A DNA stretch of 64,000 bases, from NCBI RefSeq assembly GCF_036323495.1, contig NZ_AP028947.1, positions 2,666,001-2,730,000 on the forward strand. The letters are read 5' to 3'. Under the pieces are notes generated by a model. That model did no database searches, was not told the DNA's origin, and saw only the letters and a program-made list of their open reading frames with translations. Positions 35,262-44,602 of the stretch are shown piece after piece. This DNA is from Limnobacter thiooxidans. Lineage in GTDB: Bacteria; Pseudomonadota; Gammaproteobacteria; Burkholderiales; Burkholderiaceae_B. A program made the translations under genes and the position numbers. Every line of letters begins with the position of its first letter. Position 1 is the stretch's first letter.

Positions 35262-35993
35262 TCAGTTGGACTTCAGTGGCCCCTCTTCGTCCAGATGAAT
35301 ATCCTTGACGTTGTCCACATTGAACATTTCCTGTGGCCGTGGATAGGTTTTCTTGCTGCGTCGTGCCGGCAGCTTTTCACCAGAAAACATTTCCACTGCC
35401 GTGCGGGCCACTTCTTTGGTGTCCAATGCGGCGTATGCCGACACAATTGCGGCTCCCGCCAGCGGAACAATTCTGGAGGCTGCTCGCTTGGCAACCCGTT
35501 CCACAATGGCCTGTCCGATCTGTTTGGTGACCCTGACCGCCACGTCACGGCTACCGCTGCGACTGAAATGATCAACGAAGTCAAGTAAGGACTTGCCCCT
35601 GCGTTCGTCGTGCTCAATGGGAACCGAGCGTTCATATTCCCGCAAGGCTGTTCCGGCAACGTGGCGAAACAGGCAGGCCATCAATTCCTGCTGGGTCAAT
35701 TCCTTGTTATGACCAAAAGCCGCGGCAATGTCCACCACCATTTGCGCTTGAATTCGCCAAACAATGACCAGGTCAGGCAGCACTGTGAGCATGCCCAAAG
35801 GGCCAACCGGCAAAGCCAGGCCGCCCGACACTGCAGCCGCCTTGGCGCAGGCCTTTTGAGTGATTTCCTTGGCACGTTCATAGGGGCGCCGGGCCTTTCC
35901 AGGCTCTTTGGTGGCGGGCACTCCACCCATGATCAGACCGGCTACTGTTTGAAGCGGGCCGAAAATGGATTTAGGCAGGTCGTTTTTTTGCAT
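35262..35993 (-). CDS. EcsC family protein
   Basis: A 243-aa EcsC-domain protein. Family features are ATGG-like N-terminal helices, the hydrophobic GGLALPVGPLGMLTVLPDLVIV and the later RIVPLAGAAIVSAYAALDTKEVARTA, separated by charged helices (ERRGKSLLDFVDHFSR). EcsC was named from a Bacillus operon affecting secretion and competence; its molecular role is unknown. It is separated by about 155 bp from the 2-oxoacid oxidoreductase downstream and diverges from the Tad pilus locus across a 251-bp gap. Confidence 0.9.
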   Translation of the reverse strand: MQKNDLPKSIFGPLQTVAGLIMGGVPATKEPGKARRPYERAKEITQKACAKAAAVSGGLALPVGPLGMLTVLPDLVIVWRIQAQMVVDIAAAFGHNKELTQQELMACLFRHVAGTALREYERSVPIEHDERRGKSLLDFVDHFSRSGSRDVAVRVTKQIGQAIVERVAKRAASRIVPLAGAAIVSAYAALDTKEVARTAVEMFSGEKLPARRSKKTYPRPQEMFNVDNVKDIHLDEEGPLKSN

Positions 35994-36181
35994 GAATTAT
36001 TCATCAAAGGCAAATTGACACCAATACTAACAATGATCAAGTCATAGAGTTGGTTTACTATCATAACTCACAAGGATTAACCATTTTGGGTGTAAAAACC
36101 CGACGATGTTTCAAATTCTTGAGGCCAAAATTGGGAATAGACGGTGAAATGAGGGTTCTGATCGCTGTTTTGATCCATTTG

Positions 36182-36211
36182 GAGCACCCCTAATATGGGG
36201 GTGTTCAATTT
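36182..36211 (+). terminator. Leader hairpin with T-run upstream of flp
   Basis: GAGCACCCC-taatat-GGGGGTGTTC followed by AATTTTTAATTT looks like an intrinsic terminator on the plus strand, placed 34 nt before the flp start codon. No gene transcribed rightward ends before it (EcsC is divergent), so it either attenuates the pilus operon leader or the operon promoter lies after it. Confidence 0.6.
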
Positions 36212-36244
36212 TTAATTTGATGTTTTCACACAGGAGTGAATTTC

Positions 36245-36439
36245 ATGAACAAAGCAGCCCGTAAACAGTTGGTTTTGAAACGTAAAGAAGATGGTGCATC
36301 CCTGATTGAATACGCAGTGATTGCAGCGCTGGTTGTTGCCATTGCTGTTGCAGGTTTTGCAACATTGGGCGATGGCCTGGATACAGCCTTTGGCAACATC
36401 GTAAATACTTTGACTGGTGCAGGTGGTGGCACGCAGTAA
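36245..36439 (+). CDS. flp: Flp/Fap family type IVb pilin
   Basis: A 64-aa prepilin, the major subunit of Tad pili. After a short basic leader, the Flp motif G-A-S-L-I-E-Y-A-V-I-A (residues about 18-28) gives the prepilin peptidase site before the hydrophobic helix, with the conserved Glu and Tyr of Flp pilins. The C-terminus is small and glycine-rich (GAGGGTQ). The start ATG 36245 follows AGGAG (36232-36236) at 8 nt spacing; a GTG at 36236 is less likely. It is the first gene of the Tad locus. Confidence 0.95.
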   Translation: MNKAARKQLVLKRKEDGASLIEYAVIAALVVAIAVAGFATLGDGLDTAFGNIVNTLTGAGGGTQ

Positions 36440-36466
36440 TGCCACACTGATCAAGGTCCCTTTAAC

Positions 36467-36961
36467 ATGAACCGCAACATCCAGAACCTTTCAATGCTTG
36501 CCAGTCGCGCCGACAAACAGCGTGGTGCGCAGCTTGTTGAATTGGCTCTGATGTTGCCGGTGATTTTAACGGTTGTTTTCGCAATCGTGGGCTACAGCCT
36601 GTTGTTCATGGTTCAACACACACTGAGCTCGGCCGTATCACAGGCCGCGCGCAGTGTGGCTGTTGCCGGCAACAATGCAGACCCCGAGTCTGCGGCTCGG
36701 CAGTTGCTTTTGAATTCACTGCCCAGCGCCATGTACCCGGAAGGATTCAGCTTTGCAACCAACCAATTGGCTGGTGCCGCAGATTGTGGCAATGCATTGG
36801 GCGCAGGTTCCAATCCAGCCCTGAGCTGCCTGGAGTTTCGCGGTTTTTTTAATACTGCAGAAAATCCGCTACTGGCCAATATCCCGTTTTCAGAGACATT
36901 TTTCCCAGAACAACTCAGCGCCAGCGCCGTGGTTCTGTATCAAACCACTGGCGCACTTTAA
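36467..36961 (+). CDS. TadE-like pseudopilin
   Basis: A 164-aa TadE/TadG-like protein. The N-terminal segment RGAQLVELALMLPVILTVVFAIVGY matches the TadE motif, with a Glu at the +5-like position of a prepilin-type helix. The remainder is a periplasmic domain with two cysteines (ADCGNALG and LSCLEF) that could form a disulfide. It lacks the von Willebrand domain of long TadG proteins. It lies 27 bp after flp and is probably a minor pseudopilin of the apparatus. Confidence 0.88.
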   Translation: MNRNIQNLSMLASRADKQRGAQLVELALMLPVILTVVFAIVGYSLLFMVQHTLSSAVSQAARSVAVAGNNADPESAARQLLLNSLPSAMYPEGFSFATNQLAGAADCGNALGAGSNPALSCLEFRGFFNTAENPLLANIPFSETFFPEQLSASAVVLYQTTGAL

Positions 36962-36985
36962 TTTCATTCGGGAGCATTTCGCGAT

Positions 36986-37957
36986 ATGTCAGGAAAAACA
37001 AAAATACTCGCCTTGCTGCTGCTGGGAATTGGCCTGATCTTTTTGGTCATGGCTTTTTTGTCCGGCCAGAATGCACGCAAGGGGGGAGAAGCAATCAAGA
37101 CAGAACTGGAACGTTATCCGGTTGTGGTCAGTGCCACTGAGATCAAGTTTGGAACGCCAGTGACACCTGAGATGTTGAAGGTGGAGAAATTTGCAATCGT
37201 GCCTAAAGGTGCGTTCACCGACATTGGAGATGTAATCGGCAAAAAACCCCTGTTTACCGTGGGTAAAGGCTTGCCTGTAACCAACCAGTTTTTTGAATCA
37301 GGCGCTGTAGCCGCCGAAGTGCGTGAGGGTTATCGCGCGTTTGCCCTGCGACTTGATGAAAACAATGTGGCCACCGGCAAAATCAAACCCGGTGACTACG
37401 TGGACGTATTCTCGATCTTCCAGTCCAACAGCCGCGACATTCAACAAACCATTTCACGCCTGATCATGCCCAACCTTCGCGTGCTATCGGTCGGCGCACA
37501 GCTGGTGAATGCGCCAGAAAATGCAAACAAGGCAGAAGAAAAGGATGTCAACAACCGCGCTGCACGATTGCGCGCCATGATGGTTGAGGTACCTACAGCT
37601 GACATCAACACCCTGGCCGTTGCACAAACACTGGGTGAGCTATTCGTGGTACTTCGCAGTCCGGAAGAAGAGGAACTGCCTGACATGAGCAAATTCCCTC
37701 AGGCTGAACCCATTTTGAAACCTGCCTTGGTCAAGGGTCCTGATGGCAAGGTCTTGAACCCGCAACCCAAGGTGGAAATGACCGCAAGTGACAAGGCTTT
37801 TGCCGGTATTTCGCTGGACAACGCCATGTTGCCAGGCAGCGGCAATAGCAATGTAAAAAACAACAAACCCGCACAAACCACCGGTCAGCGCGAAGCCGCG
37901 CCTGCCACGGTGGAAGTGATACGCGGTGGCGAAACAACCCGGGAAACAGCGCGATGA
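36986..37957 (+). CDS. cpaB: Flp pilus assembly protein CpaB/RcpC
   Basis: A 323-aa protein with one N-terminal transmembrane segment (ILALLLLGIGLIFLVMAFLSG) followed by a SAF domain (about residues 45-115, VVVSATEIKFGTPVTPEMLKVEKF) and an RcpC-type domain (GYRAFALRLDENNVATGKIKPGDYVDVF). It acts in the periplasm, stabilising the secretin channel. The C-terminal 60 residues are Pro/Asn/Thr-rich and probably disordered. It overlaps the secretin gene by 4 nt. Confidence 0.93.
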   Translation: MSGKTKILALLLLGIGLIFLVMAFLSGQNARKGGEAIKTELERYPVVVSATEIKFGTPVTPEMLKVEKFAIVPKGAFTDIGDVIGKKPLFTVGKGLPVTNQFFESGAVAAEVREGYRAFALRLDENNVATGKIKPGDYVDVFSIFQSNSRDIQQTISRLIMPNLRVLSVGAQLVNAPENANKAEEKDVNNRAARLRAMMVEVPTADINTLAVAQTLGELFVVLRSPEEEELPDMSKFPQAEPILKPALVKGPDGKVLNPQPKVEMTASDKAFAGISLDNAMLPGSGNSNVKNNKPAQTTGQREAAPATVEVIRGGETTRETAR

Positions 37958-39312
37958 ATACTCGTCAAATCACATTCACAGGCCTGGCCGCAGCAATGGC
38001 CTTGATGGCTGCAAGCACACTCGCCTTGCCTCAAGTGGCCATGGGGCAAACACCTGCTGCCACGGCAACACCTGCACCTTTTGTACTGACAGTGAGCACC
38101 GGGTTCCAGAAAGTGGTTGGCCTGCCCTCCATTCCGGCCCGAGTGTCCATCGGTGACCCCAGCATTGCTTCGGTCACGATATTGAAACCCACCGACCGCG
38201 GTGGAAAAAATGCTGGCGTGTTGGTGACTGGTTTGAAAACCGGATCCACCTCACTGTTGATTTGGGATCGCGGTGCCAGTATGGCACGCGTCATCACGGT
38301 AGCCGTCACCGGCAAGGCAGCCGAAACCATTTCCAGCCTGAAAGACCTGAAAATGGAAACAGAAGGCCAAGTGATGAAGCTGTCTGGTTCCACTCCTGAC
38401 GTGGTGACCTACCAGCAGGCCCGTGAAAGTCTGGTTCGACCAGGCGCTGACGGAAAAGCCGCCGAGTTGATTGATCAGGCAGCACTGCAGACATCAGGCA
38501 CCGTGCAGGTGGATGTCAAGGTAGTCGAATTTACCCGCAGCGAGCTGCAACGCCTGGGTATCAACCTGGCAGGCCAGTTCAACGGCGGGCAGTTCAGCTA
38601 CGCGGTGTCCAACCCCGTATCTTCAGGCAGCTCGGTGGCCAATGCTTTCGGCGTGACCCTGAGCAACCTGGCTGGCGATTTGACGGCCAACCTGAACATC
38701 CTTCAAGCGGATGGCTACGCCAAGGTATTGGCAGAGCCCTCTTTGATTGCCCAGTCGGGTCAGGACGCTTCCTTTCTGGCTGGTGGCGAGATTCCAATTC
38801 CGGTACCTTCCGGCAACGGAACCATCGGCATTGAATACAAAAAGTTCGGTGTGGGCTTGAGCTTCACCCCAACGATCTTGTCCAACAAAACCATTGCGCT
38901 GCGAGTATCGCCCGAAGTCAGCGATCTGGATTTTTCTCGTGGCACATCGATTCAAGGGGTATTGGTACCCGCAATCCTGACACGCCGGGCTAGCACCACT
39001 GTTGAACTGGGTGAAAACCAAAGCTTTGTCATCGGTGGCCTGATCAGCCGCAACATCATTGCCAACGCCAACAAGGTACCGTGGCTTTCTGACATCCCGG
39101 TTCTGGGCGCCTTTTTCAAAGGCAACACCTACAGCCGCGAAGACAAGGAACTGCTGATTATTGTCACCCCAAGGTTTGTCAAGCCACGGGCTGCGAATGC
39201 ACCTGCACTGGCCTTGCCTGGCCAGAACGTGGGCATGCGTCCGCGCGGTGTCTGGAGCCAGCTCTTCCTGCCTGCAGCGAAAGAGCCTGTTCCTGGCTTC
39301 ACCACCAATTAA
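37954..39312 (+). CDS. cpaC: Tad secretin CpaC/RcpA
   Basis: A 452-aa outer-membrane secretin through which the pilus exits. A signal peptide (ALMAASTLALPQVAMGQ) is followed by the N-terminal secretin domain (VGLPSIPARVSIGDPSIASV) and a BON-like/N1 stretch. The secretin core is VLAEPSLIAQSGQDASFLAGGEIPIPVP, with VGLSFTPTILSNKTIALRVSPEVSDLD and the C-terminal PWLSDIPVLGAFFKG and ELLIIVTPRFV. Length is normal. The start overlaps cpaB by 4 nt (ATGA). Confidence 0.95.
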   Translation: MNTRQITFTGLAAAMALMAASTLALPQVAMGQTPAATATPAPFVLTVSTGFQKVVGLPSIPARVSIGDPSIASVTILKPTDRGGKNAGVLVTGLKTGSTSLLIWDRGASMARVITVAVTGKAAETISSLKDLKMETEGQVMKLSGSTPDVVTYQQARESLVRPGADGKAAELIDQAALQTSGTVQVDVKVVEFTRSELQRLGINLAGQFNGGQFSYAVSNPVSSGSSVANAFGVTLSNLAGDLTANLNILQADGYAKVLAEPSLIAQSGQDASFLAGGEIPIPVPSGNGTIGIEYKKFGVGLSFTPTILSNKTIALRVSPEVSDLDFSRGTSIQGVLVPAILTRRASTTVELGENQSFVIGGLISRNIIANANKVPWLSDIPVLGAFFKGNTYSREDKELLIIVTPRFVKPRAANAPALALPGQNVGMRPRGVWSQLFLPAAKEPVPGFTTN

Positions 39313-39326
39313 AGGGGTCATTCACA

Positions 39327-40526
39327 ATGCCACAAAGCATGCCCCGAATCCTGTTCATCAGCGGATCAGACGCCAATTGGCTTTGGCTGTCTGATGCGGT
39401 GGGCGACCGCTTCATGCTGGTGCGTGAATCCGGCACCTTCAGTGAAATTACCAAGCGCGTCGGGCTTGTCTCGCCCAGCATGGCTGTGGTCGATTACTCA
39501 CCCCAAGTGGGTCTGGACGCCAGCCTGATCGTCAAGGAATTGCGAGAAATCGCACCCGATCTGCCTGTTGTGGCGATGGGTTCAAAAGACTCCACAGAGG
39601 ATGTGGTCAATGCACTGCGCTCAGGCGTGAAAGACTTCCTCAGCCTTGATTCCAGTGCAGGCGAAGTGACCAAAATACTGAGTGCTGTGGCTGAAAAAGC
39701 TCCTGCGCCATCCAATGAGCGCAAAGGCTATGCAATGGTCGTACTGGGTGGTCGGCAGGGGGTTGGGTCCACCACCTTGGCGGTAAACCTGGCCGTACAA
39801 TTGGCTCGACAGAACAAAGACAGTACCTTGTTGCTCGACTTTGGCTTGCCGCTGGGCGATGGCCTGGTGCACCTGCCTTGCGAAGACAAACAGGGCGCCA
39901 TGGATTTTGTGGAATGTGTGCGTAACCTGAAACGGTTTGACGCCACTCTGGCCAAGTCAGCATTTCGCAAGCACAACCAAACTGGCGTGGCCATTCTTTC
40001 ACTGCCGCGAAACCTGGCTGATTTGCGTGACATCTCGGCATCGGATGCGTTGAAGTTCTTGAACCTGATCAAGTCTTTCTTCGAGAACATCGTGATTGAC
40101 CTGTGCGGGTTTTCCAACCTGGAGTTCGTAGCCAGCCTGCTGCGCAGCGCCGACGTCACCATGGTGCTCACCCCGCAATCCGTGCCAGGTATTGTGACCG
40201 CGGCCGAGTTGATCAAAAGCTTGAATGACAAAGGCATTGCGACCAGCAGTTTTGATTTGGTGGTCACGCCGTGTCACAAAGACGTGGCACTGGACGCAGA
40301 CTCAATTGCCAAGAAACTTCAGATCCAGACTGTGCACGAGTTACCGGATCGCCGCGCGCCCTTGATCAATGCCGTCAATGGCGGGCAGGTGCTGTCGGCC
40401 ACGGACCCCAAAGACCCCTACTCAAAAGCAGTCTCCCAGTTGCTCGAACGCGTGAACTCGAACCGGCGTCATGGTGAGAATGCCCATGGTCTGGCCTCAA
40501 CCTTCAAGAAATGGTTCAACAAATGA
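39327..40526 (+). CDS. cpaE: Tad localisation ATPase CpaE/TadZ
   Basis: A 399-aa protein with an N-terminal receiver-like domain (about residues 1-125, VVDYSPQVGLDASLIVKELREIAPDLPVV) and a MinD/ParA-like ATPase domain. The deviant Walker A is VLGGRQGVGSTTLAVNLA, with Arg/Gln in place of the usual KGG signature lysine. LLLDFGLPLGDGL and VIDLCGF supply Walker A' and B positions. TadZ proteins position the pilus machine at the pole. The gene overlaps tadA by 4 nt. Confidence 0.92.
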   Translation: MPQSMPRILFISGSDANWLWLSDAVGDRFMLVRESGTFSEITKRVGLVSPSMAVVDYSPQVGLDASLIVKELREIAPDLPVVAMGSKDSTEDVVNALRSGVKDFLSLDSSAGEVTKILSAVAEKAPAPSNERKGYAMVVLGGRQGVGSTTLAVNLAVQLARQNKDSTLLLDFGLPLGDGLVHLPCEDKQGAMDFVECVRNLKRFDATLAKSAFRKHNQTGVAILSLPRNLADLRDISASDALKFLNLIKSFFENIVIDLCGFSNLEFVASLLRSADVTMVLTPQSVPGIVTAAELIKSLNDKGIATSSFDLVVTPCHKDVALDADSIAKKLQIQTVHELPDRRAPLINAVNGGQVLSATDPKDPYSKAVSQLLERVNSNRRHGENAHGLASTFKKWFNK

Positions 40527-41896
40527 GCGACATCATTTTTGGTCAGGAAACCCCGGCCCCGAAATCGGAAGACAGCAGCGGCTCAAACCAAACCACCGCC
40601 AGCGCAGGCAACGCCCCGCAGGACCTGCAATTTGCCACAGCCAAAGTCAGTGACATGGATTCAGCCGTGCTGGCTGATGTCAAGGAAATGGCCCATGAGC
40701 ACATTCTGGCCATCATCGAGAAAAAAGGCGCCACCTTCGCCAAGATGGACAATGCCGCCCTGGGTAAATTTATCCAGGGGGAGGTGCAAAGCCTGATCTA
40801 CGGCAAACAGATTCCGCTGAATGATTCTGAAGTGGCCTTCGTGGCCGATTCGCTGTACAAGGAAATCGCAGGCTTTGGCCCGCTTGAAGACTTGCTGGCT
40901 GACCCCAACGTCGAAGACGTGATGATCAACGGCTACAAGGACGTGTACGTGTCCAAGATGGGCCGAATGGAACGGGTGCAAGCCCGCTTTGTCGACAACG
41001 CCCACCTGCTGCGCATTGTTCGCCGAATCCTGGCACCGCTGGGCCGCCGGCTGGATGAATCCAGCCCCATGGTGGACGCGCGCCTGCCCGACGGCAGCCG
41101 GATCAACGTCATTATTTCCCCATTGGCCCGCGACGGCGTGGTGGTGTCCATCCGGAAATTCCGCAGCATTCCCTTGCGCGCCGAAGATCTGATGGGCCTG
41201 GGTACATTCGATTCCCGCGTATATGAACTGATGCAGGAAGCCGTGCGCAAGCGCTGCAACCTGGTGGTCAGTGGTGCAACCTCCACCGGCAAAACCTCCA
41301 TGCTCAACGTGCTCGCGGAATTCATTCCTGCAGGCGAACGTTTGATCACCATTGAAGACACAGCCGAATTACAGCTGAATCACCACCACGTGGTTCGCCT
41401 TGAAAGCCGTCCGGGTGGCCATGAAGGTGCTGGCGCAATATCCATTCGCGACCTGGTGAAGAACAGCTTGCGTATGCGCCCTGACCGCGTGGTTGTGGGC
41501 GAAGTACGGGGTGCAGAAGTATTGGACATGCTGCAGGCCATGAGCACCGGCCACGACGGGTCCATGGGCACCATTCACGCGTCCACTCCACGTGACTGCC
41601 TTCATCGCCTGGAAATGTTGTCCGGTTTTGCAGGTTTCACCGGCAATGAAATGAGCTTGCGTCGACAAATAGCATCAGCTCTTGACCTGATTGTACAAAT
41701 TGTCAGGCTGCCTTCGGGCAAGCGCCGCATCTACAGCATCACGGAAGTGGCAGGCATTGTAGATGACAACATTCTGCTCCAAGACCTGTATCGCCACGAA
41801 AGCCGACTGGGCCCGGATGGACAGGAACTGGACAACTGGATACCCGTGGTGCCTTACCCCAAAAACCCGAAAATTTCTCACATCCGCCTGACATGA
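40523..41896 (+). CDS. cpaF: Tad secretion ATPase CpaF/TadA
   Basis: A 457-aa hexameric ATPase driving pilus assembly (and, with TadB/C, possibly retraction). Landmarks: N-terminal AFVADSLYKEIAGFGPLEDLLADPNVEDVMINGY, Walker A SGATSTGKTSML (about residues 252-263), Asp box LITIEDTAELQL, Walker B LRMRPDRVVVGEVRGAE, and the His box GSMGTIHASTP. The in-frame ATG at 40511 is less likely because 40523 gives the ATGA overlap with cpaE. The 3' end overlaps tadB by 4 nt. Confidence 0.96.
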   Translation: MSDIIFGQETPAPKSEDSSGSNQTTASAGNAPQDLQFATAKVSDMDSAVLADVKEMAHEHILAIIEKKGATFAKMDNAALGKFIQGEVQSLIYGKQIPLNDSEVAFVADSLYKEIAGFGPLEDLLADPNVEDVMINGYKDVYVSKMGRMERVQARFVDNAHLLRIVRRILAPLGRRLDESSPMVDARLPDGSRINVIISPLARDGVVVSIRKFRSIPLRAEDLMGLGTFDSRVYELMQEAVRKRCNLVVSGATSTGKTSMLNVLAEFIPAGERLITIEDTAELQLNHHHVVRLESRPGGHEGAGAISIRDLVKNSLRMRPDRVVVGEVRGAEVLDMLQAMSTGHDGSMGTIHASTPRDCLHRLEMLSGFAGFTGNEMSLRRQIASALDLIVQIVRLPSGKRRIYSITEVAGIVDDNILLQDLYRHESRLGPDGQELDNWIPVVPYPKNPKISHIRLT

Positions 41897-42801
41897 CCTT
41901 CGGACTGATCGCCACCGCACTGATTTTCATCTCCGGAGCCTTGCTGCTGCTGGGCAAGGACGCTGAAAAACAAAGCCGAAAGCTTGCCGAAAGCAGGCTG
42001 GATGTTGCGCTGAGCAAATCCAGAGACCCGCTGGCCCTGGAGAAGGACCCGCTACGCAAAAAATACATTCCCCAGTGGATCACTGACAGTCTGATTTCCG
42101 CGGGCTTGACCCTCGATCGGGCACTCGGAATCCGATTGGGCCTGTTCATGCTGCTGCCCGCATTCACAGCGCTGATTTTTCGTGGACCTGCCAGTGCAAC
42201 TGGTGCACTCATTCTGGCCTTTCTAGGTGTCGCTGCCTATGTGTTGTATCGTCAGCGCAAACGCCGCTTGCAAATGCTGAGCCAGTTACCTGCGTTTCTG
42301 GATGGTGTGGTGCGTGTCAGTGCTGTGGGTTACAGCTTGACCGTGTCATTCAACACTGCCCTTGAAAATGCCGAACAACCCCTGAAAGAAGCACTGGGGC
42401 TGGCTGTACAAATGCAGTATGCCGGCCTGGAACTGGATCAGGCCATGCACCGGCTTGCACGCGTCTACGGGCTGACCGAATTCAAGTTGATTGCGTCGGT
42501 TGTGGCACTGGCGTTGAACTACGGCGGCAAAAGTGACATTTTGCTGGGTCGCCTGGCGCAGTACCTGCGCGACCGCGAACAACATCACCAGGAAATGCTG
42601 GCCATGTCTTCCGAGGCACGTATGTCCGCAGTGTTCATGTGCTGCCTGACGCCCGCACTGGCCGGCATTATCCTGACATTGAACCCCGCCTACCTGGGCA
42701 CCATGTGGAACGACGACACCGGCCGAATGCTGCTGATGGTGGCTGGCCTGTTGCAGGTGTTCGGTGCAGCAATCATTTACCGCATGGTCAAGAGCATTTA
42801 A
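41893..42801 (+). CDS. tadB: Tad inner-membrane platform protein TadB
   Basis: A 302-aa type II secretion F-domain protein. Hydrophobic segments occur at the N-terminus (LIATALIFISGALLLLG), around residues 80-115 and at the C-terminus, flanking the cytoplasmic F domain (QLPAFLDGVVRVSAVGYSLTVSFNTALENAEQPLKEAL). It docks the TadA ATPase together with TadC. The ATG overlaps the stop of tadA and tadC follows by 12 bp. Confidence 0.93.
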   Translation: MTFGLIATALIFISGALLLLGKDAEKQSRKLAESRLDVALSKSRDPLALEKDPLRKKYIPQWITDSLISAGLTLDRALGIRLGLFMLLPAFTALIFRGPASATGALILAFLGVAAYVLYRQRKRRLQMLSQLPAFLDGVVRVSAVGYSLTVSFNTALENAEQPLKEALGLAVQMQYAGLELDQAMHRLARVYGLTEFKLIASVVALALNYGGKSDILLGRLAQYLRDREQHHQEMLAMSSEARMSAVFMCCLTPALAGIILTLNPAYLGTMWNDDTGRMLLMVAGLLQVFGAAIIYRMVKSI

Positions 42802-42813
42802 GGACACACCCAC

Positions 42814-43767
42814 ATGAGCATGGACACGTTGTTGTGGATCGGAATTTTCCTGCTGGGCTTGGGGTTTCTAGGCCTGGCCTGGAGCCTGCTAAACCAGTCC
42901 AGTCGAAAAGAAAAAACCCTGGAAAGAATTGAACAGTACATTGAAGAACGCCGGCGTGTTCAAACCTCGACTGCCGTGCGCAACCAGGTGCCAACCAGCG
43001 CACTGACCAACCGCATTGACCGGCTTGGACAACAATTCAGCCAAACCAAAGCGTTCGGCCACTTCGTGGAAGACGAAGACAAAAAACTGCTGGGGCGCGC
43101 GGGCTTTGGGCGCGAAGAAGACTTGAGTCGGTTTGTTTTGATGCGCATCAGCCTGGCCCTGCTTGGCTTGGGCATCGGACTTTTCCTCAACTGGGGCAGC
43201 GGATTCAGCACCACCGCCATGATCCAGATTGTAGCCATTACCGGCATTGGCTTCATGGCGCCCAAGTGGATCCTGAAAACCATTGGTGAAGGCCGGGAAG
43301 CGGCTTTCGAGCGTGAACTGGTGGCCATTGTGGATGTCATGCGACTGCTTCAAGGCGTGGGCCTGAGTGTGGACCAATCCATTGAAATCATGGCCACTCA
43401 ACTGCGCGACCTTGTGCCTATAACCGGCCGCATGCTCTACAGAGCTCGGGCACAGGTGAAATCGGGTGTGCCTTGGAGTGTCATTCTCAAAAAAATGAGC
43501 TCGGTCTATTCCAGCGACGAATTTCGTTCCTTTGTCCAGGTACTGGAACAAATCGAGAAATTCGGTGGTGCAGTTCAAGAACCACTAAAACAGTTTTCTG
43601 ACCGGTTGGTGGAGAAAGAAAGGGCCAATGCCAAGGAAGTAATGGGCAAACTGACTGTTAAACTGACAGGCGTGATGGTAATCACAATGCTGCCAGCCTT
43701 GTTGATCATGACAGGCGGACCCGGCATCATTTCCATCATCCGGGCATTTGAACGAGTCGGAGGTTAA
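42814..43767 (+). CDS. tadC: Tad inner-membrane platform protein TadC
   Basis: A 317-aa T2SF-domain membrane protein, the partner of TadB. It starts with a transmembrane segment (LLWIGIFLLGLGFLGLAWSLL), has two central ones (about residues 105-150), the F domain with ELVAIVDVMRLLQGVGLSVDQSIEIM and a C-terminal helix ending LTGVMVITMLPALLIMTGGPG. The gene lies 2 bp before tadD. Confidence 0.93.
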   Translation: MSMDTLLWIGIFLLGLGFLGLAWSLLNQSSRKEKTLERIEQYIEERRRVQTSTAVRNQVPTSALTNRIDRLGQQFSQTKAFGHFVEDEDKKLLGRAGFGREEDLSRFVLMRISLALLGLGIGLFLNWGSGFSTTAMIQIVAITGIGFMAPKWILKTIGEGREAAFERELVAIVDVMRLLQGVGLSVDQSIEIMATQLRDLVPITGRMLYRARAQVKSGVPWSVILKKMSSVYSSDEFRSFVQVLEQIEKFGGAVQEPLKQFSDRLVEKERANAKEVMGKLTVKLTGVMVITMLPALLIMTGGPGIISIIRAFERVGG

Positions 43768-43769
43768 GC

Positions 43770-44600
43770 GTGCCAAGCAGTTTACTGAACAGAATCCCAG
43801 CAAACAGGGCCTTTGCCACGTTTGTACTTCCCCTAGTGCTTGCGGCCTGTGCCACACCACCTGCTGGCAATACCACGAGTGACCCTGCCCCCAGCCCGGA
43901 GGTCAATAACACCTCATCAAGCATGTCGGCGACAAGCCCGCCCCAGCAAGCCTTGATCGAAGCTGAGCGCAAAGAAGAACTGCGTGAAGACGAGCAAAGC
44001 CGCAAGGCCCGTGTTGAGCGCGAGAAAAATCTGCACTTGAAACTGGTGCAAACCATGGTTGAGCAAGACAACGCTTATGCCGCACTTGCCCACCTGGATG
44101 CATATGACCAGAAATGGGGTTCAGACCGTCCCAGCAAGCAACTGCGTGCAGATGCCCTGCGAAAAACCAGCCAGCTCGACCAGGCGGAACTGGTGTACAA
44201 ATCGCTGCTCGGTGGCAAGGAACAAGTCAAAAGTGGCCCAGCCTGGTACGGTTTGGGCAAGGTGTCGATTGAGCGCGGCGACCTGAAAGGCGCAGTGACA
44301 CGGCTTGAGAAATCAATTCAGGTTGATCCCTTGAACATCAATGCCTATTCGGACCTGGGTCTGGTCTATCTTCTCGAAGGTCAGAAAGAACCCGCTTACA
44401 ACACTTTGATGAAAGCCAACCAACTGGCCAGCGGCGATGTGAAAGTCATGGCCAACCTGGCGTTGTGGGGTTTGGTGTATGACGATTTCAACATGGCCAT
44501 GGACATTGCAGACCGCCTGCAATGGTCGGACAACACCCGCAATCAGGTGATGTCACAAGCCAACTCGATCAAACGGCGTTTTGACGCCAAAGGAAACTAG
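43770..44600 (+). CDS. tadD: TadD-like TPR lipoprotein
   Basis: A 276-aa lipoprotein starting at GTG 43770. The lipobox LAAC (Cys near residue 27) is followed by a Pro/Ser-rich linker, a charged helix (RKEELREDEQSRKARVEREK) and TPR repeats (AWYGLGKVSIERGDLKGAVTRLEKSIQVDPLNINAYSDLGL and neighbours). TadD/RcpB-type lipoproteins help secretin assembly in the outer membrane. It sits 2 bp after tadC and 2 bp before the DUF3613 gene. Confidence 0.9.
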   Translation: MPSSLLNRIPANRAFATFVLPLVLAACATPPAGNTTSDPAPSPEVNNTSSSMSATSPPQQALIEAERKEELREDEQSRKARVEREKNLHLKLVQTMVEQDNAYAALAHLDAYDQKWGSDRPSKQLRADALRKTSQLDQAELVYKSLLGGKEQVKSGPAWYGLGKVSIERGDLKGAVTRLEKSIQVDPLNINAYSDLGLVYLLEGQKEPAYNTLMKANQLASGDVKVMANLALWGLVYDDFNMAMDIADRLQWSDNTRNQVMSQANSIKRRFDAKGN

Positions 44601-44602
44601 CC

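Noticed and set aside
35225..35262. GGTTCAAGTCC resembling a tRNA T-loop
   Set aside because: No complementary T-stem or acceptor stem can be drawn around it.
36015..36047. TTGACA upstream of flp as a -35 box
   Set aside because: No acceptable -10 hexamer lies 16-18 bp downstream; the best candidate needs a 21-bp spacer.
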